Source of the DNA: Rhizobium sp. Q54
Lineage (GTDB): Bacteria > Pseudomonadota > Alphaproteobacteria > Rickettsiales > UBA1997
Assembly: GCA_945865855.1 (NCBI GenBank)
Contig: CAMBES010000093.1
Location: forward strand, 1-5,582
Direction: 5' to 3'
Length of the DNA stretch: 5,582 nt
The translations under genes were made by a program, and so were the position numbers. The notes beneath the pieces were generated by a model, which saw only the letters and a program-made list of their open reading frames with translations, had not been told where the DNA came from and did not search any database. Of this stretch, positions 5,521 to 5,582 are shown one piece after another. Position 1 is the first letter of the stretch. Every line of letters begins with the position of its first letter.

Positions 5521-5582
5521 ATAAACTTTAACCAACCCGCGGTCGAGCAGAAGTTGGTTTAGGTATTCTCCATTTTCTGCAA
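5518..5582 (-). CDS. C-terminal tip of an unidentified protein (5' part beyond window)
   Basis: The minus-strand frame ending at TAA 5518-5520 gives 20 visible residues, AENGEYLNQLLLDRGLVKVY. The other two minus-strand frames have stops in this stretch (one at the eighth codon, one after 17 codons). The NQLLLDRGLVKVY ending looks like the last helix and strand of staphylococcal-nuclease-like domains, which often end in N-E-L-L-x-x-G-x-A-x-V-Y, but this is too short to assign. The stop codon sits in the partial copy of the tandem repeat. It is on the same strand as all other genes and 171 bases upstream of cstA, so it is probably a separate transcription unit or an upstream member of a loose cluster. 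Confidence 0.5.
   Translation of the reverse strand, partial: AENGEYLNQLLLDRGLVKVY

Noticed and set aside
5505..5537. Hairpin at the end of the right-hand gene (TTGG/CCAA with TTAA) as a terminator
   Set aside because: The stem is short and bulged, lies partly in coding sequence, and has no T-run after it.

Overview
The window is a stretch of bacterial chromosome with every supported gene on the minus strand. Read in the direction of transcription (right to left) it holds: the last residues of an unidentified gene; a CstA-family pyruvate transporter; its small YbdD/YjiX-type partner; a PLP-fold sugar 3-dehydratase of the ColD/RfbH type; an extended short-chain dehydrogenase/reductase (SDR) related to GDP-fucose synthase; and a Nudix hydrolase that runs off the left edge. 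The coding sequence leans A+T-rich. Three of the four non-coding gaps longer than 100 bases (1737-1865, 3339-3456, 5347-5517) carry G+C-rich palindromic repeats of one family, with core CCCCGCCTGCGCGGGG. That family is known from several proteobacteria and other bacteria, so it does not fix the taxon. No in-frame TGA occurs inside the long genes, so the standard code fits. Four of the five visible start codons lack a Shine-Dalgarno sequence and sit behind A/T-rich leaders. I cannot place the organism more precisely.

Region by region: 5518-5582 is the 3' tip of a gene entering from the right. 5347-5517 is a repeat-filled gap with an inverted pair of palindromic units and a 22-base tandem repeat. 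3457-5346 is cstA; its last eight residues and stop codon are encoded by a palindromic repeat. 3339-3456 holds two further repeat units and part of the one shared with cstA. 3171-3338 is the small YbdD-like gene, separated by only 27 bases from the dehydratase at 1866-3143. 1737-1865 holds another inverted pair of repeat units. 765-1736 is the SDR gene, and the Nudix gene starts inside its 3' end with a 29-base overlap.

Two functional themes meet here. CstA and YbdD are a known pair for pyruvate uptake under carbon limitation. The dehydratase, which has His in place of the PLP lysine, and the GDP-fucose-synthase-like SDR look like consecutive steps in making a 3,6-dideoxyhexose or related deoxysugar nucleotide for surface glycans. 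This is by analogy with ColD and ColC of colitose synthesis; the substrate is inferred. The Nudix enzyme is translationally linked to the SDR but its substrate is unknown. Points that stand out are the non-standard active site of the SDR, a roughly 60-residue insertion inside the Nudix box, and the repeat-derived C-terminus of CstA. No RNA gene, CRISPR array, transposase or convincing rho-independent terminator was seen.
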